From contig NW_006499207.1 of NCBI RefSeq assembly GCF_000471905.2, positions 3,073,865-3,137,864 of the forward strand: a stretch of 64,000 bases of DNA. Reading direction: 5' to 3'. This DNA is from Amborella trichopoda. Lineage: Eukaryota; Streptophyta; Magnoliopsida; Amborellales; Amborellaceae. A program made the position numbers and the translations under genes. The notes beneath the pieces are model-generated. The model saw only the letters and a list, made by a program, of their open reading frames with translations. It was not told the origin of the DNA and ran no database searches. Shown here piece by piece: positions 31,886 through 44,320 of this stretch. Within the stretch, counting starts at the first letter, position 1, and each line of letters opens with the position of its first letter.

Positions 31886-34800
31886 GTGAAGAATCGCATG
31901 AGAGGAGCGTTCGGTACTGATAACTTTACCAGTGAGGCTTTAATAAGAGGGAAGCCCAGTTGGCTAACAAGGCCACTATGTGACCCAGAGTGGCCTCTCA
32001 GTGTCACTTTCATTACTGACCTAGTTCGTTTTGAAGTCCACGAGGGTAACAATGGCAATGTTAGTATCGAAGAAGGTGTGGAGCTCCATCATTGTATTCA
32101 CAGGAATTTAACTTCGGGGGAGAACTTGCCTACCCTTGGAAAGCGAATGATACAAGGAAAAGGGCTACTACTATGGTCAAGAAGAGACCTTTGAATACAA
32201 GGGGAGCAACAATTTTTGAAGGGATACTTTTCATGGACTGCTAAGGTGTTAGCGTCGCATAGAAGCATTCTTGAACGTGCTTCTCTGATAGCAGCGGTCC
32301 AGTTTTCGGGCAGCTACTATGACCGATGCTCTAACACTGTCAAAGTATTACTGGAGACTTGGAGTCACATTAGCAATACATGGCTTCTTGGGCATGGGGA
32401 ATTACGAATCTCTTTAAAAGATCTTCATTTTATTAAAGACCTTCCGATGATCAGGGCTATGTATGACGAGTTTGTGCCACCGAACTCAGTCATCTTTAGT
32501 GGTGTTATCTTGGGGGAAGAAGAGCCGCCTACCAGTCTTTAAAAGATTTTTGAGTCTTACCAGTTAGTTCATGATAAGTCTTGCTATGGTTGGGTAACCT
32601 TCACCGAATGGGAGAAATCCGTTTGTGGAGATTATCCCGAAGAGGGTTGGAGTACTTCGAGAGGGAAACGAAAGGCAGTTGTGAAGGGGATGCCTCCCTT
32701 GTATCGACCTGAGACCATCGATGACTGTGTCTTTTTTTCCTCATATTTGGCCTTATTTTTGTACAAGTTCGTGCTCCCTGGGTGGGCAGACGACATTTGT
32801 CCAGGCGTATTGTATGTGGCCTGCGACATGGCCAGAGGGCTTGAGTATGCCCTTGCTCAGTGCGTCTTGTGTAACATTTACCATGGCTTGGGGGCGGCCA
32901 TCTCCCATGGAAAGGCCTACAAAGGCAAAGTGGGAGGGAATGGCACTGTAGGAGGAGAGGCATTTTCAGGGAATATTAAGGCTCCATTCCCCATTAATTA
33001 TATGTATGGGTGACTAGGGGTTCCCTGCCATTTATGTGAGGAGCCAGAGCATAGGGAACAAATTGTGGCCCTTCTTGATGAGGAATGCTGGCCACAAGGC
33101 TTTCTTTCACAGCCCAGGGGAAGCTCGAGGCTTATTCAGGAATGACTCTTTGAACTTACGGTGGATCCCATTTGTAATTGGGAGCTTCACTGATCGTGCT
33201 TTCGTTGATGAACTGGGGAAGGAGCTAGACGGTGCTCCAGCAACCATCAGGGAACTCATGTTCATCTTGAGCATTAGAGGAGGAATTCTACCTTATCGGA
33301 CTTCGCACTGTGCTAAATTAGAAGGATATTTCCCCCAACACTACCCCTCAGCATGGGCTTGATCAGGGCTACCCCTTCTCAGTGTTCTTCGAAAAGCGCA
33401 GGGGCAGAGTAAACGTAGGGAAGCCGAAAATGCTTGGGACACTTCGTGAGTGCTGGCTACCATAACATATACGGACTGCTTGGTCTACGTGTCTAGAAAC
33501 GACAGAGATCAGCAAGTATGTGTTACCTCACTTTGGCAGGAGGGTCCGACTGACCAAGGCCTATGCGAACTAGTGGAGGATCACCAGCAAGGGATACTGG
33601 GATGAGGATCACCCTTGGAAAGGAGAGAACTACAACTGACACCAAGGGAATAAGTAGAGGAGAGTGGTGGATCCTGCTACTTCTGACGAAGTGTTTGTCT
33701 TGTAATCTCCCTCGAACTGGCAAGCTTAAGGGATCCCTCGAGAGATAGTGGACGATGACGTCTCGCAAGAATTTCTAGCCATTAAATAGAGAACTGGGAG
33801 TGTCTTTGATAAACTCAATTCCATATTTGAAGGGAATGAGGGCTTATAGGTCCCTGGTTAAGAGAGGCATCCCACTCAGAACTTGAACGTACTGATTGGG
33901 AGCGGTCCTCATAGTAAACTGTCTGTGGATGCTTCTTAAGGAGGGAGTTCTCAAGTGATAGTTCCTCCTCAAGAAGAAGGAAAGAAAAGAAAAACGGTCC
34001 ACCTCTACCGGCACTCATGCACAGGCTCCAGTTAGTGGGAGTACTCAAGGATGTAGGGGCGTTAATCTTCTTGTGATCTTGGAAGAAGGAGGTAGTTCTT
34101 CCTCCTCTGACCATTTAGCAACTCCCCTAGTATCACCTTTTGTGCTTTCTCCACCATCTTCTGTCTCTCCTGAATTGTTTTCTTCTTCTTTAGAGACTGA
34201 AGCAAATGACTCCGACCCTTTTGAGCCCATTATTATTCCTTTTGACCGAGAAGTGACTCCGGATCTTGGGGAGGCACCTATGAGTCCAAGGGTAGCTCTT
34301 GAGTCAGAGCCGGCTCCGATGGACACTGACGAGGTGAAAGCTCGAAAGCAAATGCTTCAAGAAGGGAATCTGATGCTGACGTGGCGTATGTGCTTCAAGG
34401 GTTTAGTGCCTCGACTGAGGTAGAGATGAGGGTTTAAGAAGAAGGGTCCATGGTTCATGACGCCCTTGAGTACTAAGAGGCTCCTGCCCTCAAGGGCACA
34501 GATCGTGAGAATGCAGGGATTGAGCTTTTTATGGTCGAAGTTCTGGTTGTTAAGGGAACAAGCCAGATGGAAGAAATCATGGCTGAGGTTGAACCGGTGA
34601 TTGGCGAAGGCTAAAGAGAAGGGGCAGTTCCTAAACTTGCCAATACTGACGTGGCAGTTCAGGAGGGTGAGAGGCAAGGGAACAAGTTTCTTAAGAGCCT
34701 GCTGAGAGAGAAGCGGAGGGCCCCATAAGCGAGGGTCAAGGCGACAAGACTGGTGTTGAGGAATACAGGCAGGTCGAGGCTGAGGTTGTCTCAGGGTATG

Positions 34801-35530
34801 AAGTGCAAGAAGATCTTGACTTTGCAGTAGTTTCAGAGGAGCCAGTGGCTCAGATGGCTATTACTTCGACAAGCTCAGTCCTTAAAGCCAAAATTTCTTC
34901 AATTGTAGCAATTTTAGTAGCATCATCTAGGCCCATCTTTAGAGAGGTTTCTAGTATGATTGTAGTCATGCTTTGGCAGGCCTTCAGGGCTTGAGGGAGA
35001 TACCTTTCAATTAGTTAGGTGAAGGTTTGGCCAAACTGTGGGAATTTGCTGTGACTACCGTGGTTGGGAGTGCACTAAAAGTCCTTCCCCATTTTGATGC
35101 AACCCTAAATGAGTTGGAGAGCTGGCGATTGGGAATGTTGCATCCTGAGGCAGAAATCAGTAGGCTAGCCTCCTTGGAGGAGTCAATCCTGCGTCGTCAC
35201 CAGAATATAGATTCTTGCACTGCGAAGAAGGCTACTATCACTGACCATCACCAGGATCTCAAGAGGGAGGCGCAAGGCAGCTATTAGAGGATGATCAAAA
35301 TAAGAGAAGAGATGTGAATATTAAGGTAGGAATTCGCTGGTCTTGAAAAGAAGATGATTCAGAGGAGGGCCATGGAGGCCTCTTTGGTTGCAGATTTATC
35401 CGAACTCAATAGCACCATTGAGTCCAAAACTGTGGTGATGGAGGAGGAGACTCAAATGGTGGCCAAATTGAAGGAGTGCGTCCAGAGCGCAGAGACTTCT
35501 CTTATGGAAGCAACGCATAGATCAATAAGA
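31886..35530 (+). pseudogene. Antisense plant mobile domain (PMD) gene inside Element 4, decayed
   Basis: The N-terminal half shows PMD hallmarks in order: VLLETWSHISNTWLLGHGEL then ISLKDLHFIKDLPMI (about 32340-32460), YLALFLYKFVLPGW then an MARGLEYALAQCVLCNIYHG helix (about 32740-32890), and a following RWIPFVIGSFTDRAF part near 33160-33200. The C-terminal half has an acidic Ser-rich segment (34073-34330), then Glu/Leu-rich coiled-coil-like stretches to about 35520, a layout common in transposon-borne PMD proteins. PMD proteins occur both as host genes (MAIN/MAIL1 of Arabidopsis, linked to transposon silencing and genome stability) and in plant transposons. Here the gene is antisense to its element and stands where RT to integrase should be. 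It is broken, with at least several breaks. Assignment rests on motif recognition only. Confidence 0.7.
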
Positions 35531-35594
35531 TGATTGATCATTTTTTTAAATGTATTTTTCTTTTGCCAATACTTGTTAAACATTTGAACTCATG

Positions 35595-35600
35595 AATAAA
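35595..35600 (+). terminator. Polyadenylation signal AATAAA after the PMD gene
   Basis: AATAAA is followed by GTGCTTC and a T-rich stretch (35608-35620), about 65 bases past the end of the PMD similarity and just before the minus-strand coding remains of Element 4. It is well placed to end the antisense transcript. Confidence 0.55.
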
Positions 35601-35642
35601 GTGCTTCTTTTTTTCTTTTCTGGCTGACTTCGCTACATGATT

Positions 35643-37330
35643 TCATTCTCCTCTTACTTTGCTGCACCTCATGCGATCCTTTTGAATGCCTCTCGACATA
35701 TTTATCGACACCAAGGGGATAATACTTAGGTCTTGTTTAGTCCCATGATGGGTTGTTGTGGCTTGGATAGCTTCGAAATGGGGAGTCATTGTTTTTTCTC
35801 CTCTTAATGTTTGATTGGCCAAGGGCTCATAGTTCATTTTCGTCATCATTTGATGAGCTCGGTCACTATAGATAGTCCAGTCAGGAGGGGCTTTGGCCTC
35901 CATTAGTGGTGCATTCACTTAAAACCCATCATAGCTTTTGATCTCAGTGATGAACTCCTTGAGATGTTTTGAAGGAATACGCAGAACTTCCAATTGGCAC
36001 TAGAGATTGCGAACTTCATTTCTTAGTTTTGCTAGGGGATCTTGCTCTTGAGGGGAAAAAGATTGTCGTTTCTCAAATTGCTCTCCTTCCGCCAAACCAG
36101 GGAAGAATGCTGATGAATGGTGCATGGAGCGTCCTCTATGCTTATATCAACGGGATTTTGAAGAATCTTTTGCAGCTGTTGGTGCACCACTTCTGCTTTC
36201 AAGAGTACAATAGGGACATGCAGAACTTTTTGATGGTCTGACATATAAGTGATCTTTGGAGATAAGAACTCTATCCCCATGACTTGCTCAATCTCAAAAG
36301 GAATTTCTAATTCATCTTCTCACGAAGATGACTCAGAAATGGGGGTAGAGGGTGAGAACTTCTTCTTTGAACATTTTTACCAATATTCTCCCTAAGTCCT
36401 CAACATCTTCATGAGGAGAATATCTTGTCTTCCTTATAAACTTGTGATCCCCCTCACTTGGTTCTGAGGTGACACCAGCACTGTGAACTAATACTTAGCA
36501 TCAACATAGTGAGTTTCAGCTACAGAGAATGGTCTTTTGTCAGCATAAACCATATGTTGCCTCCCATCTCGACAATACTTGAAGCACTGATGCAATGTTG
36601 ATGGAACGACTCCCTCGTCATGGGGCCATGGCCAGCCGCAAAGAATGTTATAGGAAGTTTTTATGTCGATTACATGGAACTAAGTGTAATCGTTTAGCTC
36701 ACCGATCTTACAACAAAGGCAAATCGTGCTAGCTGGCTTCTCTCTTGACTTGCTGAACCCTTAAACTGTGATGTGGCTCGGAGTAAGATCTTCGGACCCT
36801 AACCCTAATCGAGTAAGGATCCTCCTTAAGATAAGGTTGACTACCGACCCTCCATCTAACATAATTTGGTTGATAGGGCATGCATGTAATTCGCAAGTTA
36901 CAAAGAGTGGGCAATTATGAAACTTTTCTCGCAGCTACAGATTGTCCTCTAAAATGGTGATTGACATACAACCTTCTAACATCGTCGGGTCCACTTCAAT
37001 AAGTTCTACTTCGGTCTCATACACGGCTAGGTTAGATAGATCCTGAACTAAAGCCATTCGTTAATCCTTCGAGAGAATGAGGGTGTCGTAGATACTGAGG
37101 ACAACTGGAAGCTTCCGCAGATGCCCTATCACATCATATTTCACCTTTTCTTGGTTAAGGCTTCGCTCTCCTAGTTCTGCCACTGATTTGGGAGGTATGT
37201 TGGATTGAGGAGTAGGTTTGGGTGGAAGAGGTTTATTTTGACCCTCTAGCTGGCTTGATTGCACAGCGGGGTTGGTTGGGGTGATGTACATTTGAGGTTT
37301 TGGAAGCGATTGGGTCAGAGGTATCACAAG
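35643..37330 (-). pseudogene. Protease and pre-RT region of Element 4, decayed
   Basis: On the minus strand, VKYDVIGHLRKLPVVLSIYD then LILSKD (37061-37150) matches the pre-protease segment of Element A at 53400-53496 (HLRRIPTSISVYD then LLLSKELR). The protease-like part follows at about 36650-36900. 35643-35918, with the MMTKMNYEPL motif, resembles the segment Tat elements carry just before RT. The coding similarity stops there and RT does not follow. It is broken. Confidence 0.65.
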
Positions 37331-38540
37331 GAATTAGAGAATAGGTGGATTGTTTGTGGTATTGGGATTAAGAAAGAGTCTGGGGAGATGGAGGATAGGC
37401 AGATTGGTATTTGGATTAGGGCGTAGTGGCGAACTTGGAAAATTTAAGGTGTCTGACTTCTGAGGTGGAGGCTGCAGCATTTTCCTAAAGCTTAGGCTTA
37501 TCTGTCCTGTGGTGAGTGATGCTCTTGAGATTTGCACCATATGACAAGCCTCTTGATCATGGAGGCTCTGCCCTCTTGATTCTCTTAATCTTTGTTCGAA
37601 GTCAGGCTTAGATGGCCATTGGGGTTTCTCCAGCTTTGACTTTTAGTGCTTCTTTGAAGTGGATGGCTCCACTTTGGCTTTAGCTGCCAGGGCGTCAGCA
37701 ACTGTTACGAATCTAGCTGCCTGTGTCAGGGTCTTTCTTAATCGTTTCCATTGCATCCTGCTTATGTTGATGCCTTCAAATTCTTTGTCGAGAGCCTCGA
37801 AGTCAGGACACTTCAAGGTTTTACTTACAGTAGACATATGAGAAGTCGAAGAATAAAAAGAGAGAAGAGTCAGAAAGTGGGGGACTTTTAAGGTCATTTC
37901 CCTCATCAGACCGATCTAGGCAGCTTTTTACGTCATCACCAGGATTGGAAGTGTGCAGGGGGTCTTTTAGGTCCTTCCCTTGCATAGACCATCGGGGAGT
38001 GCTTTTAACGTCATGATCCTCATTGGACGTGCTTTGAGGAGAGGATGACATGGGGACTTCTTATTGATGTGATGGAGAAGGAAGAAGAATCGTGTCAGGG
38101 ATAAAGTCTAGTAAAGTTGGTAGTGGGGGAAGAGGTCTGAGAAATTCCTGCTCAGCTGGAGGTTGAGCAGTCTTGTTTCTCCAGCGAGCAGCCCTTGGTG
38201 CCCGTCTCCTTCTAGTTTTCCGAGGTGGTGTTTGATTCATCTCGCTAGGCTTGTGAGCATCCATAGCTTGATGAACTGCTTCTTGTCGTAAGGACTTGAG
38301 TCTATTGTGTCTATGGTAGACTATCCAGGGCTGGGAAATCGAGGGTTCAGCAGAGTTTGAATCATTATTAAGAAGGTCTTGTGTTGGGAGATCCTCTTGC
38401 ATCGGTGGAGTAGTGGCTTGGGGATCAGTTACTGTGACGTTGTAAAACTCTTAACATTCCAGATCGGTGAGAATTTTCATACCCCAATCGCATTTAGCTT
38501 TGAGGTTTTGATGGACCTCACGTCAAAACTGTGATCGGGC
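37331..38540 (-). pseudogene. Gag-pol linker of Element 4, decayed
   Basis: The motifs NSAEPSISQPW and ALDKEFEGINISRMQWKRL then LTQAARFVTVADALAAKAK match the linker of Element 1 (5240-6050). The part nearest the leader passes directly from leader-like to linker-like sequence, so the gag core is not recognisable in this copy. Confidence 0.65.
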
Positions 38541-38830
38541 TTGCGGTTGGTCAGCTCTTCTTGCAAAAGAGAGTGCTATCTACATCAGGTATGGCAAAGG
38601 ATGAGGGTCAAGGACTGGAGTTATCCTCGGCCAGGGAGGATGAAGGATTTGATCTTCCATAAGGTCTTTGCCCTGAGCTTTATTGTGGGCTCTAAAGACG
38701 CGATCGAAATGACGAGGCTGTTTCAGGATGGTGCACTTAAGGAAGGTCTTCGAGTACCACGGCTGAAGTTCTTCCTTGAAGAAGGAGGAGCGGGCAAGAG
38801 TAAGGTTGACCCATGAGAACGCCTAAGTTG
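38541..38830 (-). other. Leader of Element 4, inner part
   Basis: Similar to Element 1 at 3050-3240. The rest of the leader is at 41771-42680, beyond the solo LTR. Confidence 0.6.
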
Positions 38831-38835
38831 AAGAT
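38831..38835. repeat. Target-site duplication of the solo LTR, left copy (gaaga)
   Basis: Identical to 41766-41770 on the other side of the solo LTR. Confidence 0.85.
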
Positions 38836-41765
38836 GTCACGACCCTGCCCACTGGCCCCACCGTACACCATTAGAGGGCGACAGAGAACGGGATCGTGAT
38901 CAAAGAGGTCACGAACGTCACTCAGGTGGGAGTGGCTCAACTCATAAAATACGGAATCAAGAGCACACAAGAAAGAAAACTAGAATGAAAAAAACCACCC
39001 CAACAGGCGACAATATCAAAAGTCAAGTACAACCATCTCATTCATTCATTATCAAAGTCATTATAATTTTCTCAAGGCACTACTGGCCGAAAAATATACA
39101 CAAACTGAAATGTTCATCATAAATTTGAGATCACCAAAACATACTATGAAAGTTTTCATAGTATGACTTTCCAACTTCTTAACTTCGAGCTTCGAGTCAC
39201 AATAACGGCCACCCACCTTTAGTACGAATGCCACACTCTTCACTCTACAGTTATGAAGATAGGATGGAATGAGCTAATTAGCCCAGTAAGCAGATTTATA
39301 CCATTGCATTCCCATTAGCGTAACAATGATAACAAAATGCAATGCACATACATATATGCATACATTCACAAGGTACCAAATGAAGTCCTTAGACACGTTT
39401 CTCAATGTTTTAACAGTAGTATAGTAAAATCAATTCCATATACAATGCATGACTCACAATCACCTACTTGAAGCAGAACAGTAAGGGCCACAGATCATCT
39501 TCACAAAACTAGTAAGGCTGACTCTCGAAGTAAAAGTCTCATTTCCCAAGCTAGATCAATCCTGTTGCATAAAACCTCTACCCTCCTTCAGGAGGGAGGA
39601 CAATGACAAGTGGGTGCCCTACTTCGTATTGTCCTCACACACATACACACGGACACACATCCCCAGTGCAGTTTTTGGTTTTCGATAGGCAGTGGCCCTG
39701 CAAGACATGATCCTATCCTTATGCCCTTTTGGCGAGTGAGCGTTAGACTACCATTGCGTGACCCAATACATAGTGCCCTCCTAACTAATCATATCCTGAC
39801 TCCCATCCTATCACGGGGAGCTAGGGAAGATCTTTGCTGCCAGCACCATCATTCACACAGTAGGTGCCTATCTCTGTATCACATAAGCAGCACGGTACCA
39901 AAGTTCACACAAAAGGTACCCATTCACATGTAGCATAACATCACATAAACAATATGGTACCATCATTCACAAAGTAGGTACCCATTCACATGTAACGTAA
40001 TCCTTGGTAATATTGCATTAACAGTGGCAATATCACAATAACAATGACAATATCACACTTAAGCATATAGCACAATTTCTGCATTCATACACCATGACAT
40101 GCGCTCACAGTTTGGGTCGTAACTCTTGGACTAATTAGAGTTTAAAAATGGCTCCAAAACCATTTTTGTACTAGACGCACCAATATTTCAAAGGAATATG
40201 GTGTGAATACAGTTGAATCATATTTGACCCCCCAAAGGTTCAAGAGAATGTCTAGTCGCTGTACTCTGCTGTGTGCATGGAACAACAACATACCCTACTT
40301 CGTAATGCTATAACTTTATAATCGTAAAGAATTTGAGACATTTCCAAGAAAATAAAAATTCATGCCAAGGCACATATCTTTCCAACAAGGTCAATTTTAA
40401 AGATTTTGGACTCCATTTCGTTGTTTAGAAGTCTGTTCCAAATAAGGTGATAGTTCTGGTTTTTATCAAACCGCCAACAGTGACACATCTTCTCAAAATG
40501 ATGCATATCTTCCAATCTATAAGGAATTCAATAATTTGTACATGAAACTTTTATGACATTGAAGGATCTTGCAATTGGCTGTCGTTTGGCAAGAATTGGA
40601 TTTCATTTGGTTGGTGAAAACTAGTGATTGCAGTACGGTTAGTGGTAAATCTAGGAAAACAGTCAAACAGTGACTTACCCACAGACTTCGAAGTACATCT
40701 CCCTTTTTGTAACGAATTTCAACAAGGGGAAAACATAAACATTTTACTAGACTCATATAGCTTTCCAATGGCTATGATTTTAGGCAAATCGGACCTCATT
40801 TGATTGTTGAAAAAGCTTTTAAAAAAAAGGGTAAGTTCCTGGAATTTCACAGTGGTACTAAGCATGCCTCAACAACATGCTCCATAACTTCAATCTCTTG
40901 CCAAAGAACATGACAATCACAGCTTCTTCACAATATAACCACATAAACATACATTTCTCACGTAATCATGATTCATGCATTCACTCATAACATTCACATC
41001 CATCATAACATAAAATCCCAATTGTCTACAACACATATACTTCCATTTCTCATTTCACATACATATGTTTCCATGCATCCTTATGACTATAGTGCAATGG
41101 TGAAGGATCCACTTACCTGCACAGCAATGGTGCCTTCTCACAAGTCTAATTGCACAACTCCGCCCCCACTCCAACAATGGATGCCCACCCAGCTTTCCCC
41201 CAACTTTCCTTAGGGAGAGAGAGAGATGAAAGGGAAAAATGAGTGGCGTGAGAGAGGGAAGAGGCTTAAGTATTCTTGGAGGTGGGATGGATTGTCCAAG
41301 TGGTAAAAAAAGGCTTAAACCTCTGAACACATGGCTTCAAGTCAGCATGCACTCTCTAAGTAGCACTTCCAACTCATACATACCAGGAACACGTGTGGCA
41401 GTGACCAGCCAGCGATAGCCCATGCTTCATGTGATGTTACCACTTGCGCATGCCTTACGCCCTTCATTTCACCGCGTGCTTGTTACTTTCGCCGCTCCAT
41501 GCATCTCTTTTTCTCATTTATCGTTGTGCACCTCCACTACGCTTATCGTCGCGTGACTTCACCAAGTGCCTACCACCGCAGGACCACTGCTACTGTGCTC
41601 CTCCCTTCATCGCATGCCTACCCTCACTGCTCACACCATTGCCGCGCGACTCATGCTATCGTGCACGCCATCGCCGCATGACTCTTCTCTCCTTCAATCG
41701 TCGCACAGCCTATTCATCCCACTGTACACTCAATTCAACTGGCCGGGATAGTCTGGGTCCTTATA
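38836..41765. mobile_element. Solo LTR, 2930 bp, of a different LTR retrotransposon family
   Basis: It starts TGTCACGACC and ends GGGTCCTTATA, flanked on both sides by gaaga. It has no internal region, primer site or coding part. It holds an AT-rich middle, a short irregular repeat at 39860-40000 with GGTACC/TTCACA words, and the AGCCCAGTAAGCAG motif shared with 1-1536. The TGTCACGACC start is common among long-LTR plant Ty3/gypsy families. I cannot fix the family or the strand. Solo LTRs arise by recombination between the two LTRs of a full element. It is the youngest layer of the nest by position. Confidence 0.85.
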
Positions 41766-41770
41766 GAAGA

Positions 41771-42680
41771 CGAGGGGCTGTCGTGACGGCGACCCATGTG
41801 CTCCATGTGAAGAAGGATCACGGGTGACCTGGGGGTCGGCCTGGGCTCGAGCAAGTGGTCTGGCCTTAGAAGGCCGAGAACTGCGAGCAAGTATCTGCAA
41901 GAGAATAGATAAAGGCCTGTCCCTTATGGGTTGTGCTTGTGTGTGCTGAGTAGGAGGACAAGAAGATCGTCTCCTATGTACTTGGGTTGGTGCACTGACA
42001 GCGTTGCTCTAAGTAGTGAGACGCATATGAGTAGCGTATGCAGGACCTGACCTTGGGAGGTCTGATCCTGGCTGTTGACTCAAGGTAACGAAAGGGTTAC
42101 TCCGATGTGTGGCCCGAGTGGGTGACCCATGAGCCTTATGGTGTGTGCGAGGGGTAGAGGCTGCAAGGTCTCCGACTAGAGGTGTTGAGCCTCTAGGGAT
42201 AGAGACTCATGGTGCTGCGGGAATGTGGGGGGTAGCCTTGCAACAACCCACAGGAGCAATGACAACTTGTTTGCCTTTTGTAGAGAGGGACTGAGCACCC
42301 TTCCAGCGTACCTCGACAGTACGGCCGACAAGAGACTTGCCGGTGGTAGGGTGCATGATGTGTGCCGCAACAATATGCTGCCGATGAAAGATGCTTTGGT
42401 GGAACCTCCACCAGAGCGAGGAGATGGGGAGGTAAGGACTTTTAGGCCCCAACTCAAGCCAATCCAAGTTAAGACCTAGGAGCTAGACCTGGGTGTTTCC
42501 TCAAAACAAGGGTTGGGAATGAATTTAAAGGGACTTGTTCCATGGGGATACTCGCAAATGCAGGGATAAGAAAATCCTCCATCCGGATGAATGGGTTGCA
42601 GAACCCAGCAGCCATAAGTGCAGACACAAAAAATAAAAGGAGAAACTTAGCCAAACAAGTACGATCTGACTAAGGGGTAG
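41771..42680 (-). pseudogene. Leader and ORF1-like region of Element 4, outer part
   Basis: On the minus strand it begins after the primer site and includes GLKVLTSPSPRSGGGSTK-type and QVVIAPVGCCKATPH motifs, matching the leaders of Elements 1 and 3. The function is unknown. Confidence 0.5.
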
Positions 42681-42683
42681 TAG

Positions 42684-42702
42684 ATCCCTAGTGGAATTGC
42701 CA
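42684..42702 (-). other. Primer binding site of Element 4, tRNA-Arg type
   Basis: On the minus strand TGGCAATTCCACTAGGGAT lies three bases after the LTR end. It is a decayed form of the site at 21575-21593. Confidence 0.7.
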
Positions 42703-43499
42703 AGCTGGTTAGGTGCCTCGATCTCGCCCTCTGGATCCGGATGGTCAGGCGGCACTCATCTTGGGTTTTGGTGAGACCCGGGACTTTTTGAGATCACTTC
42801 CTCGAGAACCTCGTTCGAGAACATGTGCAGGTGGACGAACCGATGAGAGAGGTACTTAAGGTGGGTTCGGGATGTACTGGGGCTGGCTCGCATGGGCACC
42901 CTCTTGTATCACGAAAAAAGCCGCTCAGTAGTAAAACTGGTTCGGAATTTCCTCCCTTGGCTTGTATTCTCCCATTTTCTGTAATCACACATATATGGCA
43001 AATGTTACAAGATAGGTGGGTCAACAAACCTCACCTTGCCACTTTTGTGAAAGTACACAAGCATGCACATTCACAAGAAAAAAAGAAGAATAAGAGAAGG
43101 AAGATTTGAGAGAGAAGAATTTGATCCGATAGGGAAATCAGCACAGTGACTAAGCTGGTAGGTAATTGGCCTGATGTGATAGTAAAATGGGCTCAACTCA
43201 AATCAGCTCAACATAATTACTACTAAATGTGAATACCAATACTGGCTAGCTGGACATGATGGTTAGTCTGTCTTGACAATACAGCAGGCATAGTAATAGT
43301 GACACAACAACATTACGGCTAGATGACAGAACTACCATGAGAGGCTAAACTCGACCCCTCTTAATCAAACAAAAGAATAACAAAAAGAGTGGAGATCATA
43401 AATAAAGAATAAGAAGTAAGATAAGAGAAGAATAAGAGAATAGAAAGAAGGACAGGGAGAGAAAGAAAAGAGGAGAAGACACTAAGAGAAAAGAGAAGA

Positions 43500-43880
43500 A
43501 CACAGACGACGCTAGGCTTCACCGACTGTATTAACGAGGAAGAGGACACAGTCGGAGTTGAGCGTCGCCGGTTGTGGTAGACAGAGATGAGGAAGAGGAC
43601 ACAGTTAACACTGAGCATCACTGGTTGTGTTAGACAAAGAAGAGAGAGAGAACATAGTCAGTGTTAAGTGTCGTCGACTATGTTAGTCAGAGAAGAGAGA
43701 GAGAACACAGCCGACACTAAGCATCACCGATGGTGTTAGACAGAGAAGAGGGAGAAGACACAATCAACATTGAGCATCGTCGGTTGTGTTAGACAGAGAA
43801 GAGAGAGAAGACACAATCGGCGCCGAGCTTCGCCAACTGTGCTGATCAAAGAAGAGAGAGGCGGATACAAGCAGCACTGA
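43500..43880 (-). repeat. Hairpin array in the Element 4 5' LTR
   Basis: Units use the same arms as in the 3' LTR, ACACAGTCGG... and ...CCGACTGTGTT, for example around 43550-43585 and 43700-43740. They are more decayed than at 26230-26640. Confidence 0.8.
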
Positions 43881-43904
43881 ACATCATCGGTTGGGTTAAG
43901 CAAG

Positions 43905-44170
43905 GAGGAAAGACAGAGATATAGAGATGAGAAGAAGAGAGAGAAAGGGAGATAGAGATGAGAAGAAAAGAGATATATAGATGAAAAGAAGAGAGAGAAA
44001 GAGAGATAGAGATGAGAAGAAGAGAGAGAAAAAGAGATAAAGATGAGAAGAAGAGAGAGAAAGATAAATAGAGATAAGAAGAAGAGAGAAGAGAGTTAGA
44101 GATGAGAAGAAGAGAGAGAAAGAGAGAAAGAGGAAGAAGAGGATAGAGAAAGAGGGGAGGAGAGAGAAAG
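43905..44170 (-). repeat. Purine tandem repeat in the Element 4 5' LTR
   Basis: AGATAGAGATGAGAAGAAGA-type units, seven or so, equivalent to 26640-26860. Confidence 0.85.
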
Positions 44171-44310
44171 TTACCTTATCAAAGGATACTGGCTATTTTC
44201 TTCTTTCTCATCTCTCTCTAAGATGCACCCACAAACTCAAGAAGAAATTGAAACTTTATTAATGCTTCTGTGAAATGAACTGAGGGTTTTTTTATAATTT
44301 GGCTTTGCAC

Positions 44311-44320
44311 GTTTATATAG
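44311..44320 (-). promoter_or_regulatory. TATA box in the Element 4 5' LTR
   Basis: CTATATAAAC on the minus strand, preceded by CCACCCATGTTTGGGCCCAA, the same promoter block as at 18857 and 50167. Confidence 0.7.

Noticed and set aside
41444-41827. 127-residue open frame
   Set aside because: It lies across the end of the solo LTR and its junction. The overlapping frames are equally open and no family is recognised.
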